A stretch of DNA of 64,000 nt from Amblyomma americanum (GCF_052857255.1 NC_135497.1:347092799-347156798), one strand, 5' to 3'. Numbered from the stretch's first letter, positions 29,779 to 42,225 are shown. A program made the numbers and translations. The notes: a model not told the origin generated them from the letters alone.

Positions 29779-31565
29779 GAGTTAGACGTTGCTAGATGTT
29801 TGGAGTTGTTTGCAGACTTTTCGTAGAATTTATGGGTTTCATGGGCTGCGCCGGCGCGTCCAGTGGTTTTGTGAATTGGAGATCCACGGGAGCGACCACA
29901 TACCCACGTGTCTCAAGATTCCAGGTCTTGGAGCGTCCGGCCCAGCTAAATACGCGCACATCGTTTGGACGGCATTTAAATCACGAATGATAGAGGCGTG
30001 CAGAGAAGCCCTAACTTTCAGTTTGGAGGACATTATAGCAACAGCAATGGTGGCTGCTAGAGCCTACCTCACGTCAACTAGAATGCGCACCAAATTTGAT
30101 GTAGAATCAGACCACCTACGTGTTATTCGTCGGCGTGCAGAAAGACGTTACAGACGGACCAAATGCTTAAGGGACCTCAGAGAGGCGCGTCGTTTGCAGA
30201 GAAAGATCAAGCGACGAATTGAGACGCTGATGGAACAGTGCTGGAAGTGCTTCTGTCAATCTCTGGATCCTCGAAAGCCCATGTCCCTCATTTGGCGAAC
30301 GGTGGGGGGCGGCTTCGAATGCTTCCACAGCAAAGACAGCCTTTCTATGCGTTAGATTTACGTCAAAACCATCACCAGAATGAAGTTGCAACTGACTTCT
30401 GCAGGGCAATCGCGGGTGCAGTGACTACCTCGGGTTCCTGGCGTCCTGCATCACGGGATTCAGCAATGGTGACGAACTTGATGCTGCGCTAGCAGAAAGT
30501 AAGGGTTCGTCTGCACCAGGGCCAGACGGCATTACATATAGGCTGCGCTGTGCCACCTTGGTCACGACGCGCGTAGAGAGCTACTCAGCCTTCACAACCA
30601 CTCGTGGCAAGACGGAGTTGTCCCTCCCCAGTGGAAATCCAGTCGCATGATACCATTACTAAAACCAGGGAAATCCCCGCTCGACCTGTCATCATACAGA
30701 CCAATAGCTTTGGCCAGTTGTGTGGGAAAGACCATGGAAAGAATGGTGCTGGCGCGTCTTGAGTGATACCTTGAGCACAATAACGTTTATCGTAATGCCA
30801 TGGCGGGTTTCCGACGGGGTCGGTCCTCTATAGACAACGCCATTGATCTCGTGTCCACAGTACAGCAACAGAAACGCCAGAAGCGCATGTGTGCGGCACT
30901 TTTTCTCGACATCAAAGGTGCATACGACAACGTGACACATGAGGCCATCCTTGATGCGCTAGAGGCTGTTGGAATCGGTGGACGGATGTATAGGTGGATC
31001 CAAAGCTATCTGACCAAAAGGTCATTTTTTGTTTTGTGTGAATATGGCTCTACACCCGTGCATTACACCAACCAGGGCGTGCCACATGGCGGAGTGCTCA
31101 GTCCTACTTTGTTTATTCTAACACTTATAAGACTCCAGGAGTACCTACCTAATACCGTACATATCTCTATGTATACCGATGACTTCTGTATCTGGGCCTC
31201 CTCTCCGACGCGTCTCCAGGTGCGAGCAAGGCTTTAGAGGGCACAAGCCATAACTTCCTCCTATCTCCGAGTGCAAGGCCTGAGCGTGTCAGCCGAGAAG
31301 TGCGCTATGGCGGCGTTTACGCGCAAAAGTATGACTCATCCGCTAACTCTTCACGGCCATGCCATTGCCTATTGTGCTTCTCATCGTTTTGTAGGAATTA
31401 TCATAGACCGGAATTTATCATCGAGGCCGCATTGTAGCTTGTAAAGAAAAAGCTAATCTCTGTCACACACCTGCTCAAATTTCTTGGCAAAAAATCATGG
31501 GCTCGTCGATTCTATCAATGCTGCAGCGTTACAGAGCCCTCTTTTTGGGATTTTTGCTGTATTGG
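29779..31565 (+). pseudogene. I-type LINE fragment: endonuclease end, linker and RT
   Basis: The frame at 29789-30355 begins at the end of the endonuclease (HGSDHIPTCLKI, the SDH motif) and runs through a basic linker. After shifts it reads APGPDGITYR, MIPLLKPGKSPLDLSSYRPI, then AGFRRGRSSIDNAIDL and RT motifs A (ALFLDIKGAYDNVTH), B (GVPHGGVLSPTLF, normally PQGG) and C (MYTDDFCIW, normally YADD), ending with a stop at 31237. It ends with CTACAGAGCC-like sequence matching the start of the copy at 7290. It is truncated at both ends and multiply broken. Confidence 0.82.
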
Positions 31566-33057
31566 GCGCAAGGCCATACTGTGGCGCCACCTCTCGGCGG
31601 CGCGCGCCTGACGCAATTAGTGGGATAACGCGCGTTGAATTGCTACTGTGCGACGCTTTCCCGTGTGGTTTAGTTGCGCGCTAGTAGTTTGTTTATTCAT
31701 TTAAAAAATGCACTTGGTTCTAGATCTGTTTAAGCTACATTTGAGCCACCAAGCTCACTCACTCGGCAAAAGAAAGCACGTTACCGTGTGAGCGAGCTGT
31801 TGAAGTGGCAACGACCGTGGACCGACCAGCGTTGTTGGTGATGTTATGGAGAGAACTGAAGGTGCCACACCACCAGTCAGAGGTAAGCGGTCACTGAATC
31901 TCGATAATAAGATTTCTCCGTGACAGGTGCGCAGCTCTTTAGGGCAGTGCCGGCGGAAGCGGCGCCGTTCGCCTGCACCCTTGAACTTAGTCGGAGCAGT
32001 CAGGTTGGACGGTGGAGACGACGCGAAGAAATATTTGAATGTAACTGTGCTGTATTTCACGCCGCGAACTCTTGCCTATTGACCGCAATCATATTGCCCT
32101 TCGAGCTTTGAGCGAATGTGTGTTTACCCCGCGCTGAGTAGTTTTGTTGACCCTTTCCTCCTGAGTTCACAATTTGTTGTAATGTTCTATCTCATGTTTA
32201 CGGCTTTCTCGGGCATTTGAAATAATCACTCCATTTAAGGCTGCGTTTAGGTTATCTTCGTCTATTACGGTGCAGAATCTTTTATTTCCTTTCAATGAAA
32301 CTTCCCTTTTCGAGCTTCAATGACTTCATTGAGAAGAAATTTGAGACCTCCCGGCTTTTGATAGCAGGGGAGGCCGTCTATAAGGCGAAGCACGTGGTGG
32401 TGTGCAGCGTGAAGCTTTTGCAAAGACGATGAGGTCACGTTTGTTGGGCTTATCCTTCAAACCTCCGCTGTCAACAAAGAACCTCACGAACTGGAGATAG
32501 AAATTAAAAGGAAAGACAGTAAACGCTTCATCTTGCACTTGCAAAGCAGTGTATAAATACTAACGTTGGTTTCGTGAATGGAACATAACTGTTGTAGTTT
32601 ATCTTTTACTCTGCAGACAATTTTCTGGCATTTAAGCTCTACCTGTAACTAACAAATATTATAAAACATTGTAACATGTAATTTGTATCTACTGCTGAAA
32701 ATGTGAGAACATTGTAATGTACAGTGTGTTTGGTAAAACTTACAAATTTATGCTGATACGCGTGCTTTGTTTTAGGAAATAACAGTTGGTTATGTCTTAT
32801 TTTTTGTAGCCGGCACAAGTGCAAGCACATGGTCGCTCTGCTGCTGCACATACATGACGCAGAGACCTTCGAGCTCACGTCGTATACGGATTTGCCTCAG
32901 CAATGGGGAAAAGATCAGAAAGCTGGTGTGAAAGAAAAATGTGCACCAAGGAAGATAGTAAACCTCAGTGGTTGTTTTCGTGGAGCATCGAGGGTGCTCA
33001 CTTTCGCGCCAATCTCCTTCCTTATGACCTGAAGCTCAGCAGGGATATCTGAAGCAG
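31566..33057. other. No recognised feature
   Basis: 31570-31690 is GC-rich, with CTCGGCGGCGCGCGCCTGAC. The rest is AT-rich. Frames are short on both strands, with no domain or SINE. Confidence 0.4.
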
Positions 33058-33549
33058 ATAATGTTTGTTTGTTTATTGATACTGTTAGCCCAAGAAGGGC
33101 TTTTACAGGAGTGGAGAAAAAATATACAACAATAAAAAGGCAAGTCCCGCTTCAAGTCGACAACAATAAGACAACGACAATGCAAAGCAGAGGTAGTATA
33201 TGTTAAAAGTGGAACCCAGTGAACAAGGGAGGAAAAACAAAACGCTCGTATTATACGCATCAGAAACAGTATCTACATAGACGCAGTCATGTCAGGGAAG
33301 ATTAGAGCCTCTAACCCAGCTGTAAAAGCACTGAGAGATGAAGATATGACAACTGAATCTGGTAGTTCATTCCATTCTCTCATCACCCTTGGAAGAAAGC
33401 TGTATTTGAAAGTATCATTGCGTGTAACCGGTGGCTGTATGTATAAACTGTGCCTGTGTCTGGAGCGTTGGTCAGGTGAAATTACACGAAATTCAGGTAT
33501 GTTAATCTTAACCTGGTTATGAATAATTAGAAATAAAAATTTTAATCAT

Positions 33550-34875
33550 TCAAAATTCGTCCTTAGTTCTAAGGGGGAAGGTTTGCACGCCTGCATAGTT
33601 AAGTAGGAGAGTGCCCGCGCTGGTATTTTTAAATATGAATCTCGAAGTCAGTCGTTGAATCCTGTCCAATTTATGTCTGTTAGTTGCAGTGTGTGGGTCC
33701 CATATCGTTTTAGAATACTCAGTTATTGGCCTTATTAGCATCTCATAGGCTATGGTTTTCACTTCAGGAGTTGCATTATACTGTTAGCGCCTTTTTCCCG
33801 ACCGAACTTTATTTGCCTTACTACATACTTCATTGATGTGCGTGTTACACCTCAAATCCGGAGTGAATATTAATGCTAAATATTTATATTCTGTAACAAT
33901 TTTTAGTTCGTGTGAATCGATGCTGTAATTATAGCTCAGGTGCACTTTCTTTCTTGTGATAGTCATACAGACTGATTTTACTGGGTTCAGGGACATTTAC
34001 CATTCATAACACCAGTTTAGATTTTTTTGTAAGCTGTTGTTAAGATCTAGCTGGTCACTCAAAGAGTCAACCCTATTATATATGACGCAGTCGTCTGCGA
34101 ACAACCCAATTGAAACGGTTATATCAGACGGCAAATCATTAATAAATATTAGAAATAGCAGAGGCCCCAAAACACTGCCTTGAGGTACTCCAGACCGAAC
34201 AGGTTTAGACCTGGATTTAATTTTATTTATTTGAACATACTGCTCACGAGAATGAAGGTAGGATGTAAAACATTTAATAAAATTGGGATTTCTGAATATT
34301 GCATTCATTTTTAGCAAGAGTTTCGGATGTGATACTTTATCAAACGCTTTGGCGAAGTCTAAGAAAATTATGTCAATCTGTCCTCAGATATTTATTGTTT
34401 GTGAAGGATCTTGAGCTGTCTGAAAAAGCTGCGTTATTGTAGAGAACTTCTTACGAAAACCTCGTTGCACTTGTGATAACAAGTTGTAAGTTTCCAGATA
34501 ATTCGATACATGATTACAGACTATGTGCTCCAGCAGTTTGGAGCAGGCGCTCGTAAGAGAAATGGGCGTGTAGTTACCTTCGTCAGATGTGCTCCCACTT
34601 TTTTGAACCGAAATTATTTTGGCTTGTTTCCAGGCTGTGGGAAATGTTCCGTGCATAAGCGAAGATTGAAAGATTATAGCAAGATATTTAGCGACCCACC
34701 GAGCATACCTATATAGAAACTCATTCGGGATGTGGTCGGGGCCGATGGATTTCTTTGTGTTAATGCGCATAAGAAGGTTCAGGACTCCTTCTTCGTTGAT
34801 CCGAAGGTCAGAGACTGGAGGGCAATCAGAGTAGTCATAAAAGTATGGGAGTATGCCAACATCGTTGGTGAACAC
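33550..34875 (-). pseudogene. CR1-like reverse transcriptase (several frames)
   Basis: In order on the minus strand: SIGPDHIPNEFL; TAWKQAKIISVQKSG; YTPISLTSACSKLLE (normally YRPIS); motif A DIIFLDFAKAFDKVSH near 34370; motif B GVPQGSVLGPLLFLIFINDL; motif C IGLFADDCVIY. The thumb follows (LIFTPDLRCNTHI; YEMLIRPITEYSKTIWDPH). All three motif A/C Asp are kept. At least four breaks (near 34385, 33997, 33784 and 33550) make it inactive. Confidence 0.85.
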
Positions 34876-35301
34876 GGAAGAAAAAAGGAATTTAAATTTT
34901 CAGCACCAACTTGAGTACTTCGATCATCCTCAGCTTTATGTTGCTTCTTTGTGGGGTTTACTTATCTCCAAAATTTGCTAGGTGATTCACGAAGAAAAGT
35001 TTTCAGTGTTACATTAAAGAATCTCTCTTTAGATTCCTTCAAAAGACGATTTAGATCTAGCATCATGTTATGAAGTAAAGTCCTGTTCTGGGCACTCGGG
35101 TCTCGAGAACAAGCTTTCCGTTTCCTTTTAATCCTCCGTTTGACATGAAGTATCTCCCTTGTAATCCATGGGTTCTTCCTTTTGCGCTTTTTGATGCTCT
35201 AGGAATAAATTGCCTAATACAATGCATCGTAACCTTGGAAAAAAATCCCACAGGTGATGAGTGCCGCCATTTGATTCATAAATAGACCTGAATCTATCAA
35301 A

Positions 35302-36081
35302 CTACCTTTCCAGGTAATCCAAAACACTAACATCATCAGTAACTTGAAAGTCCAGATATTGGATGTTTGATTCCTGGTGCATGTAGTACGAAGACATGTT
35401 CAAGCACAAAATAACCATATTATGGTCGGATAACCCTTCATCAACATGGAATGCATTTACATACGTTGTCAAAGCACTGGAGATTAAAATAAGGTCAAGT
35501 ACTGATGACCTGGTTCCACATACCCTTGTAGATTCGTTAGCAAGCTCAGTTAAATTATACGAAAATACTAAATCCAAAAACACCTCAGAAGAGCAAACAT
35601 CTGTGTCTCCGACCACGTACGAATCCCAGTCAATAGCTGGGATATTAAAGTCACCTAGTAACAGTATGCTATCTTGCTGTTTCATATACGTTTCCATAAA
35701 TACTCTTAATTGCAAGATATATTCTACAGGAGAGTTTGGAGCCCTGTATAGGCCACCAATAAATAGAGTGCGATTATTTAATTTCGTTTTAATTCACACA
35801 GCCTCAATATCACCTGGTACTTCTAAAGTGAAAAAAAAAACGATGTTACTCTTGACCAGAAGAGCCACGCCTACGCCTCTTCCAACTCGATCCCTCCTAA
35901 CCAGCGCGTAACCGAGTGGTGCGATTTCACTATCGGGTATAGTTTTGTTCAACCAAGTTTCCTTAATTACGACAATGTCAGGTTCCTGATCAATAACTAA
36001 AGTTGCAAGCGAGTGTGCTTTGTTTAATAAGCTTCTCGCATTTACGTTGATAATTTTGAAGCAAACATGTTGACCCTGCAC
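35302..36081 (-). pseudogene. CR1-like endonuclease domain (two frames)
   Basis: The first part (36081-35794) carries FKIINVNARSLLNKAHSL and VIKETWLN (catalytic Glu). The second (35715-35302) carries LLLGDFNIPAIDW, SVLDLILIS and GLSDHNMVIL. The key Glu, DFN and SDH residues survive, although at least one stop or frameshift lies between the halves. Confidence 0.82.
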
Positions 36082-36244
36082 CTGTCAATTAATGCTTGTA
36101 TATGAATCACTTCCCAGCTTGAACCTTTCCCCACGCTCTTCATTCCAGCTGTGCAGCGTGTTATTGACCTTCAATTTATCAAAAATAAGCTTTACCTTCT
36201 TTCCTGCTTATTTTCCGGACTTGACGATTCCCATAGTTTTTTCC

Positions 36245-36664
36245 TTATACCCTGTACTCTTTTAGAAAAATCCTGTAAGCCGTAACCTTTAGTTTAGTGC
36301 AATTCTGCATAACTTTCATTTTATCCCTATGATCAGCCACCCTCAGGATGACTGGTCGAGTTTTACCAGAAAGCTTCTTGCCTAATCTGTGAATTCTTTC
36401 AATAGAAGTTACAATCACGCTTAGAGTAGCGCTAAAAATTTCATCACTTACTTCGTTTACAAGGGTTTCTTCGTTTTCATTTTCGTCTTCTGCTATACCT
36501 CTAATAATAAGGCTATTTCGTCGTGAACGATTATCCAAATCGTCGAGATGTTTGACCAGATTAGAAGTATCAACAGTGCGTTCAGCTACAATTGTTTCAA
36601 GAGTAGCGAGCCTGTTCCGGGTCTCGTCTAACCTTTGCATCTTAGTTTCAATAAGAAGTTTCAA
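36245..36664 (-). pseudogene. CR1-like ORF1 fragment (coiled coil and RRM-like)
   Basis: 139 codons open. The N-terminal ~45 residues look coiled-coil (MQRLDETRNRLATLETIV). LDDLDNRSRRNSLIIRGIAE follows, then an IERIHRLGKKLSGKTRPVIL motif and LKEYRV at the end. This N-R-S-R-R-N-x-L-I-x-x-G-I signature is typical of ORF1 proteins in CR1/L2-like LINEs, which bind element RNA. The reading is truncated in the 5' direction and stops early. Confidence 0.75.
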
Positions 36665-37755
36665 TGTAATTTATTTTCGCAGTCAACAAATGCAACGGTA
36701 ACGGGTTCTCTTCAGGGAAAATGTCGCTCAACGCCCTGTCTTCTGGAAATAGAATGTATGCTTCAGATATGCATTTCTCCCAAAGTGGTACTGCAAACCT
36801 CTAGCTGTACGAAAGCAAATAATTAAAACAGTTGGCCACAGCCTTTGCTATGCAAGTAGGTATTAATACTCTACCCTTGCTGCATGCACTGCAACACCTG
36901 CCTTAATTCCTCTCTAATGACATTCTTGACTAACAAATAAAGGAGCTCGCACATTATACGTAGGTGATAATTAACACCGATAAAGATGCGATATCCAACA
37001 TCTTGAAGAGCACCTGGTTTTTGTATTTATTAACGTTGGTTGTTTACATTGTGCTTCTGTTTGTTTAGCTCATTTGTGGAAACAAAATTTTAGCTTATGA
37101 TGTCCAATGATTTTAAGAATGGATGCAGTGGAGATTTAGCCAAGGCGTTTTAATATGCGTTCGTACATGTTTGTCACGCGCGTGCAAGGGGGCTCAAAAT
37201 GCAAAGCACTGATATGAGCATAATTACCAGACTCTGAATCTAACACTTATAAGAAAAGGCAACATCATCAAGCATAGGAGCGCCAAATTAGAAAATTAGC
37301 TTAATTATAGAAGTTACGTGCCACAGGCAAGCATTAGTGCACTTTTATGAGTCTCGCGACACAATGAATACATCGATTCATCAACTACACTGCAACGTTA
37401 CCTAAAGCGTCATTGCACAAAACAGGTGCAGCAAGCAAAAACAGTATTATTTGAGACACAGTGCAATGCTTACTTCATAACATGTAAATATGCTACGCAC
37501 GGCGTGCTGTGCGCGAAACTAAAACTGTGTAACTGCGTCCGACGCTACCACGCACTTTCAGCTTGCCTACGCCCTGTTCCCTGTTTCGGCAACACCGAGC
37601 AGACGGCTGACGATCCAAAGGTCGATCAGGCAGGTTATGGGACGGCACTGCGTCCCGTAGAAGCCAGCGCCTTTTCCATCCTGTCAGCAATCAACCTTCG
37701 TATGCTCCACGAGAGAGACATGCGTGGACGTAAATGCGCACGGCAGCTTTGGCCG
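36665..37755. other. No recognised feature
   Basis: AT-rich sequence. A 147-codon plus frame at 37426-37869 is largely the reverse of the THAP region and has no motif. Confidence 0.4.
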
Positions 37756-37971
37756 CTACTCGTCGAACAGTTTAGCGCCAACCCCATAGAGGAAATCTTG
37801 TTCGCTGAAATGTTCGCTGCCCACACGAGAATGTACACTCGCACCTTTTCCCATTCGAAGCTTAATTAACCAAGCTTCTCGAAGCTTCCAGTGTCTTGGA
37901 CAGAAGTGGAAGCTTACGCCTGGTTCCGCCGCGGATGTCCGGCATTGAGGCACAAAGCAGTAAGCGACCAT
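37756..37971 (-). pseudogene. THAP zinc-finger domain relic (C2CH, third ligand lost)
   Basis: A 71-codon minus-strand frame with the THAP layout. It starts MVAYCFVPQC (Cys5 and Cys10), then VSFHFCPRHWKLREAW (the Phe/Pro/Trp core), then RVGSEHFSEQDF near residue 50-61. In THAP proteins the last motif is C-S-x-H-F. Here the Cys is Gly (codon GGC, one base from TGC), so one of four zinc ligands is lost. A stop follows LFDE at the domain's end. THAP domains bind DNA in host regulators and in P-element-like transposases. Which of these this came from cannot be told. Confidence 0.75.
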
Positions 37972-38189
37972 GGCGAAAGTTTAAAGAAACTGTACCAGTA
38001 CCAAAGACAACACACGATAAAAGTGTAAACTGCTAGGACTCACTCACAACGAAAAATGCAGATGATAGCGCGACTTTTAGCATTTAGAACGCATAAATTC
38101 AATTAATAGTCCGCTTCTGCAAATGTGAGAGAGATCCGTGATCTCACTTGCTGCGGAAGGTCGACGCTAGCGCCATTCGCTCCAGTGGT

Positions 38190-39640
38190 GGAGCTCGCGC
38201 CCAATAGCACACCAGTGATCTCAAGCACATGCAAAACGAATTTGCGTGCCCTGAAAACTATACAAGGTCAGGCGCTTCGCACATGCCTGAGTCTCCCTCG
38301 CAGCGCATCAAGAGTTGCTACCATTGCTTTCGCCCAGGACTACCCACTCTCGACGTATATAACCCTAAAAACCTTGCGGTTCCACGTGCGGCATCTAACA
38401 AGGATTCTCCAGCACCACCTTGTGTCAGTGTCGAATCAAAGACCACATTAATCGTTTTCAGAGGTTATAGGAGGCCACGAGCCGTCCATCCCATCACAGT
38501 TCACCCCGGTCGCACGGCCTTCCTCTGCGCTGTGGTGTCTGCGGGAGCCATGTGCTCGCCTTACAATTCTGTGCAGAACAAAAAAATCGAACTTATCGAC
38601 ACCAGCCATTAAACAGTTGACTCTCTGCCTGCTCTACGCCGCATATAGTGGCCGCCTTTATGGTTCGGTCTCAACTACAATTCAGCTTGCGCCGTGGTCA
38701 TTGCCGCGAGACAGACCAATATTATGCAGCAAACTTCGCATCGGATCACCTCCACCGGGTGTTCTCCGACTCAAAAGCAGCCCTACAATGTCTTATATTC
38801 TGCTTTACGCCTTGGCGAACACGATCAACTCGTAGCTAAATTACGATATCTTCAACACAAGGCACAAAAAGAGGGTCATGACATCGTCTTGCAGTGGATA
38901 CCGGGACACTGTGGCATTGCCGGAAACGGCGCAGTTTAAGCTGCAGCTCGATCGGCTCACGGCAGTGCCAGCATTGCCCAGATACCGCGGACAAGAGCCG
39001 ACGGACCAAGACATCTGCGAATGCTTGGCCGAAATGAGATTTACCTCATGGTATTCACCTGGAAACTCCACATGCCATCTGCACCGCCTCGACGCCTTAC
39101 TTCAACTCAGTCCTCCGTCTGGCCTCTCCCGCTGCGATGCTACGCTGCTGTGTCGCCTGTGGCTGGGAGTGACGTTTACAAATGCCTACTCCAACTTAAA
39201 TGTAATGAAAAGCTCTCCTGCGTGTGAGAACTGTAAGTGCGACGAAACAATAGAACACCTACTTTGTTACTGCCCTCGGATTCAGCGTGAGCGTGCCCTC
39301 CTGGCAGGAACACTCTGCCACTCAAATCCTCGGCTCCTTACGGAAGCCAAGATTCTGGGCCCTTGAGATTAAGCCTTCACCGCAGAGGACAGCTTTGAAG
39401 AAACCTTTCACGTTGTTAAAGGACTCAGGACTCAGTGCAAGGTTGTGAACTTTCAGTGTTTGCCCTGTGTACCCTGCAAGTAATAGTTAACGGACACGTG
39501 GAAAAGTGGTCAACCTTTGCTCTCTCCCCTTTCCATCTTTCGCTCTGTTCCCCTTCCCACTTGTAGGGTAGCATACCGGGCATTGCCTAGTTAACCACCC
39601 TGCCTTTCCGGTCGTCTTTCTCTCTCTGTAAATACGCTTG
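38190..39640 (+). pseudogene. I-type LINE fragment, copy 2 (RT end, RNase H, finger, 3' UTR)
   Basis: It matches the copy at 7290 (LRALKTIQGQALRTCLSL and QDYPLSTYITLKTL) and runs further. RNase H pieces are in different frames: the YGSVSTTIQLAPWSL remnant at 38665 with the YTDGS Asp deleted, DSKAALQCLIF at 38780 and LQWIPGHCGIAGN at 38890. The C-terminal finger is CENCKCDETIEHLLCYC at 39220-39270, ending at a stop after ILGP (39366). The 3' UTR continues through TAGGGTAGCATACCGGGCAT to about 39640. Many indels are present. Confidence 0.8.
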
Positions 39641-40466
39641 TGTCAGCGCAACCATCTCTTTTGCATGCATGCGCCAGACCGACATCACCTGCCGGAAGCT
39701 TTCGCTGAAATTGCGATAAGCCAGTAAGCTTATCTCTACTAATTTTTTTCCACCATGTCAGATGGCCCGAGCAGCGCAAACCTTCCACTGCGCAGGTGCT
39801 GTTGGGTCCCCACGGAAGCGGATCACGGCAGCGGATTGCGCTGCTCTAAAACTCTCTAATATATCTCTACATAATATTGACAACAAAACCTGGTGTATTG
39901 TCCACACGAAGCGGTCTGAAAACTTCAATAATGTCACCATGGTCCCAGATTGGTGGTTCAAAAGAAGGGCGGACAATGACGGGAACAATGAGCCCACATT
40001 ATAAGGGTTCAACGGCTGCACTCAAGAACTGTAAATACAAAGGCTAAGGGTGAAAAGAAAACATGCTTCTCAGTCGCCGCACTCTTCTTTATTGAATACA
40101 ATGCACATACACACACAAAAAAAACGACCAGGAAATTGGTGATGCCTTGGTGATGCCTTGACGCCAAGGAGATAGCCGAAGTGGTAATACTTGACGTTCT
40201 AATCTGCTCCAGAAATGTTTGTTTCATGCTGATGGTGACGAAACGTTGCGGTGATATTCGGCAGTCGATATATGAGGTGGCAATGAAATTGGCCGTACTC
40301 TTTACGGCTGGTTGGCCGTACAGTTCGAACTAAATCTTATACTCGGGGAAAACCTAAATTTTAATGTCTCCGGGTACTGTCACGTTTTCGCTCTAGAAAA
40401 GACAGAGTATCCTGCAAGTGAGTTCTGCTTGTTGGGTAATGCTCTTCAATCCCACCGATGCCACCA
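39641..40466. other. No gene; internal side of an LTR-like end
   Basis: An 80-codon plus frame (39762-40004) has no motif. If the LTR at 40468 is real, 40466 downward would be its minus-strand leader, starting with a possible primer site. Confidence 0.35.
40451..40466 (-). other. Possible primer-binding site
   Basis: The minus strand reads TGGTGGCATCGGTGGG one base after an LTR-like end in CCAACA. Primer sites begin TGG because they pair with a tRNA 3' CCA. The tRNA was not identified. Confidence 0.35.
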
Positions 40467-40467
40467 T

Positions 40468-41010
40468 TGTTGGAGTGAGGGGCCCGTGCGTCGACTGACT
40501 CGTTCAGCACCGCATGTTCCGGCTCCGAAGGACGGTGTCGGACTCCGTTAAGAGGTAAACTGTACAGTAGGTTTATTTTTACGTATTTACAGTCGAGATC
40601 GCTGACTGGGGAATAAGGTGCGGAGATTTATGGCCAAACAAGTGAACAGATGAAGACACTGCTGGTACCGTCCACGGCAGGTGGCGGTGCTCATGCTCTC
40701 TCGTAGCTCGGTCGATGGAAAGGGGGAAAGACAGTGCTCCAACTCTGTTGCCTTGATGACGCCACGGCGACGAGGGCGGTGCCTTCGTGGGAAAAGAAGG
40801 CACGCCAATTCCCAGCAGGTGGGCAGGGGAAAAGACGCAACGAACACTGGCGCGTCCATGTTACCACAGCTGTCAGGTGGGCTCTCCAGGAATGTCCAGC
40901 CGAATCCCAGTAGGTGGATGAACAACCTAGCACTTCTCCGCGTGTTGTCTGAAACGCTGGAATTCTGTCCAGGTTGCAGCCGTCATTCAGTTATCCCCAG
41001 CGTGACCGTT
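40468..41010 (-). mobile_element. LTR-like sequence (minus strand)
   Basis: The minus-strand 3' end is ...CTCCAACA, next to the possible primer site. An AATAAA (plus TTTATT, about 40572) lies near that end. The start is probably a degenerate TGT/TCACGCTGGGGATAAC near 41010. No internal gag/pol is seen on either side, so this would be a remnant or solo LTR. The assignment rests on end structure only. Confidence 0.4.
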
Positions 41011-41874
41011 GAGTAGCATCACTACGTCCGGCGCGCCGAGGCAGACACGGCCACCCAGCGCCGCCATTGTCGCCGCTGCTGCCGCCGCTGCTTCCGCGAA
41101 CGCCAGACCTCGCAAATGCATGTCTTCCCGATGACTCATCCGCCTTCTCGTTGGTTTTCTAGGAATTCCTCCCAGGTCTGAATTCTCCGATTTTAGCATG
41201 CTGTTAAAACTGCCGATACCGAGAAGGCAGCAAAGAAAAACCGTCGGACGGACACCGTAGGAAAAAATGTGACGAAAACAGAGCAGGAGGGTGTGGGCGA
41301 GGCGGTAGAATGGGGTTGCGGGAGAGGGGCACAGGGGAACTTTTCATAAACAGGTCGAAGGGTGCAGGAATTTGGACACTGGACTGCTGAGAACAGGAAA
41401 GAGTTGAGGACTAATCGAACACCCTCTATTAAGCTCCCCCACGCTCTCCCCCACAGTGCAAAAAACAACGTTTTTGTTAGGGTCACGAAAAGGCTCCCGT
41501 CTGCATCATGTGCGCGGAACCCAGGCTGCACTGCCCAGTCAACAACTGCGTGCAAGCTTCCGCTACATGTGTGCAAGGCGTGTTCCTTATTTGTGGCGCC
41601 CAATATAATATGGGTGTCTTCATTATCATAAGTGAAATAACTTCTGTTTACATGTTTCGATTTCAGCAATTCTAACTCCACTGGTATCTGGACAGTACGA
41701 GGAATCCTCTGAACCGGATGCTACGATTTCCTCTGAGAACTTCTGTAAAGGGTTTTTTACCAGTAATGTTCTCCCATTTCAGAAGGGCATGCACTGCAAA
41801 ATGGGTCACAAGTTAGCTGCATACACATACTCCACGAATGACGTTTCCTTGACAATAAACGCAGCAGACTGATC
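41011..41874. other. No recognised feature
   Basis: GC-rich 41030-41110 (GCCGCCGCTGCTTCC run), then mixed sequence. A 162-codon minus frame (41193-41681) lacks recognisable motifs. Confidence 0.35.
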
Positions 41875-42225
41875 ACCATCATCATCATTCTGACTATGCC
41901 CACTGCAGGACAAAGGCCTTTCCGATAACACTTTTAACTAAACCCATCCTGGGCCAGCTGCAGCCATCCTGTCCCCGCGAACTTCTTAATCTCATCCGCC
42001 CTCCTAACTTTCTTTCGTTCCTGCTACGCTTCCCTTCACTTGGAGTCCAGTCTGTTACCCTTAAGGACCAGCGGTTATCTTGGCTTCACATTACATGCCC
42101 GGCCCAAGCCTATTTCTTTCTCTTGATTTTGACTAGGACGTCATTAAATCGTGTTTGACACTCTGCCCACTTCCTGTCTCTTAATGTAACACCTATCATT
42201 TTCCTTTCCATAACACTTCCTATGC
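41875..42225 (-). pseudogene. RTE-type LINE 3' end (minus strand)
   Basis: The minus-strand 3' terminus is (GAT)n-like (ATGATGATGG at 41875), preceded by the RTE C-terminal segment. Plus-strand landmarks are CTATGCCCACTGCAGGACAA and CTTAAGGACCAGCGGTTATC, the antisense of the same C-terminal coding seen in sense at 55908. Frames are broken. Confidence 0.75.

Larger units (their letters stand above)
33058..36664 (-). mobile_element. CR1-like LINE, ORF1 to 3' tail, frame-broken
   Basis: On the minus strand it has ORF1 (36664-36245), endonuclease (36081-35302), RT (34875-33784), a C-terminal region (33762-33289) and a 3' end reading GGCTAACAGTATCAATAAACAAACAAAC (AATAAA at 33072-33077). There is no RNase H, as in CR1-like LINEs. 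A second 3' end of the same family lies at 45205. At ~3.6 kb it lacks at least the 5' part of ORF1. Confidence 0.85.

Noticed and set aside
35396..35911. 171-codon plus-strand frame
   Set aside because: It is the antisense of the CR1-like endonuclease, whose minus-strand motifs (GDFN, SDH) are clear.
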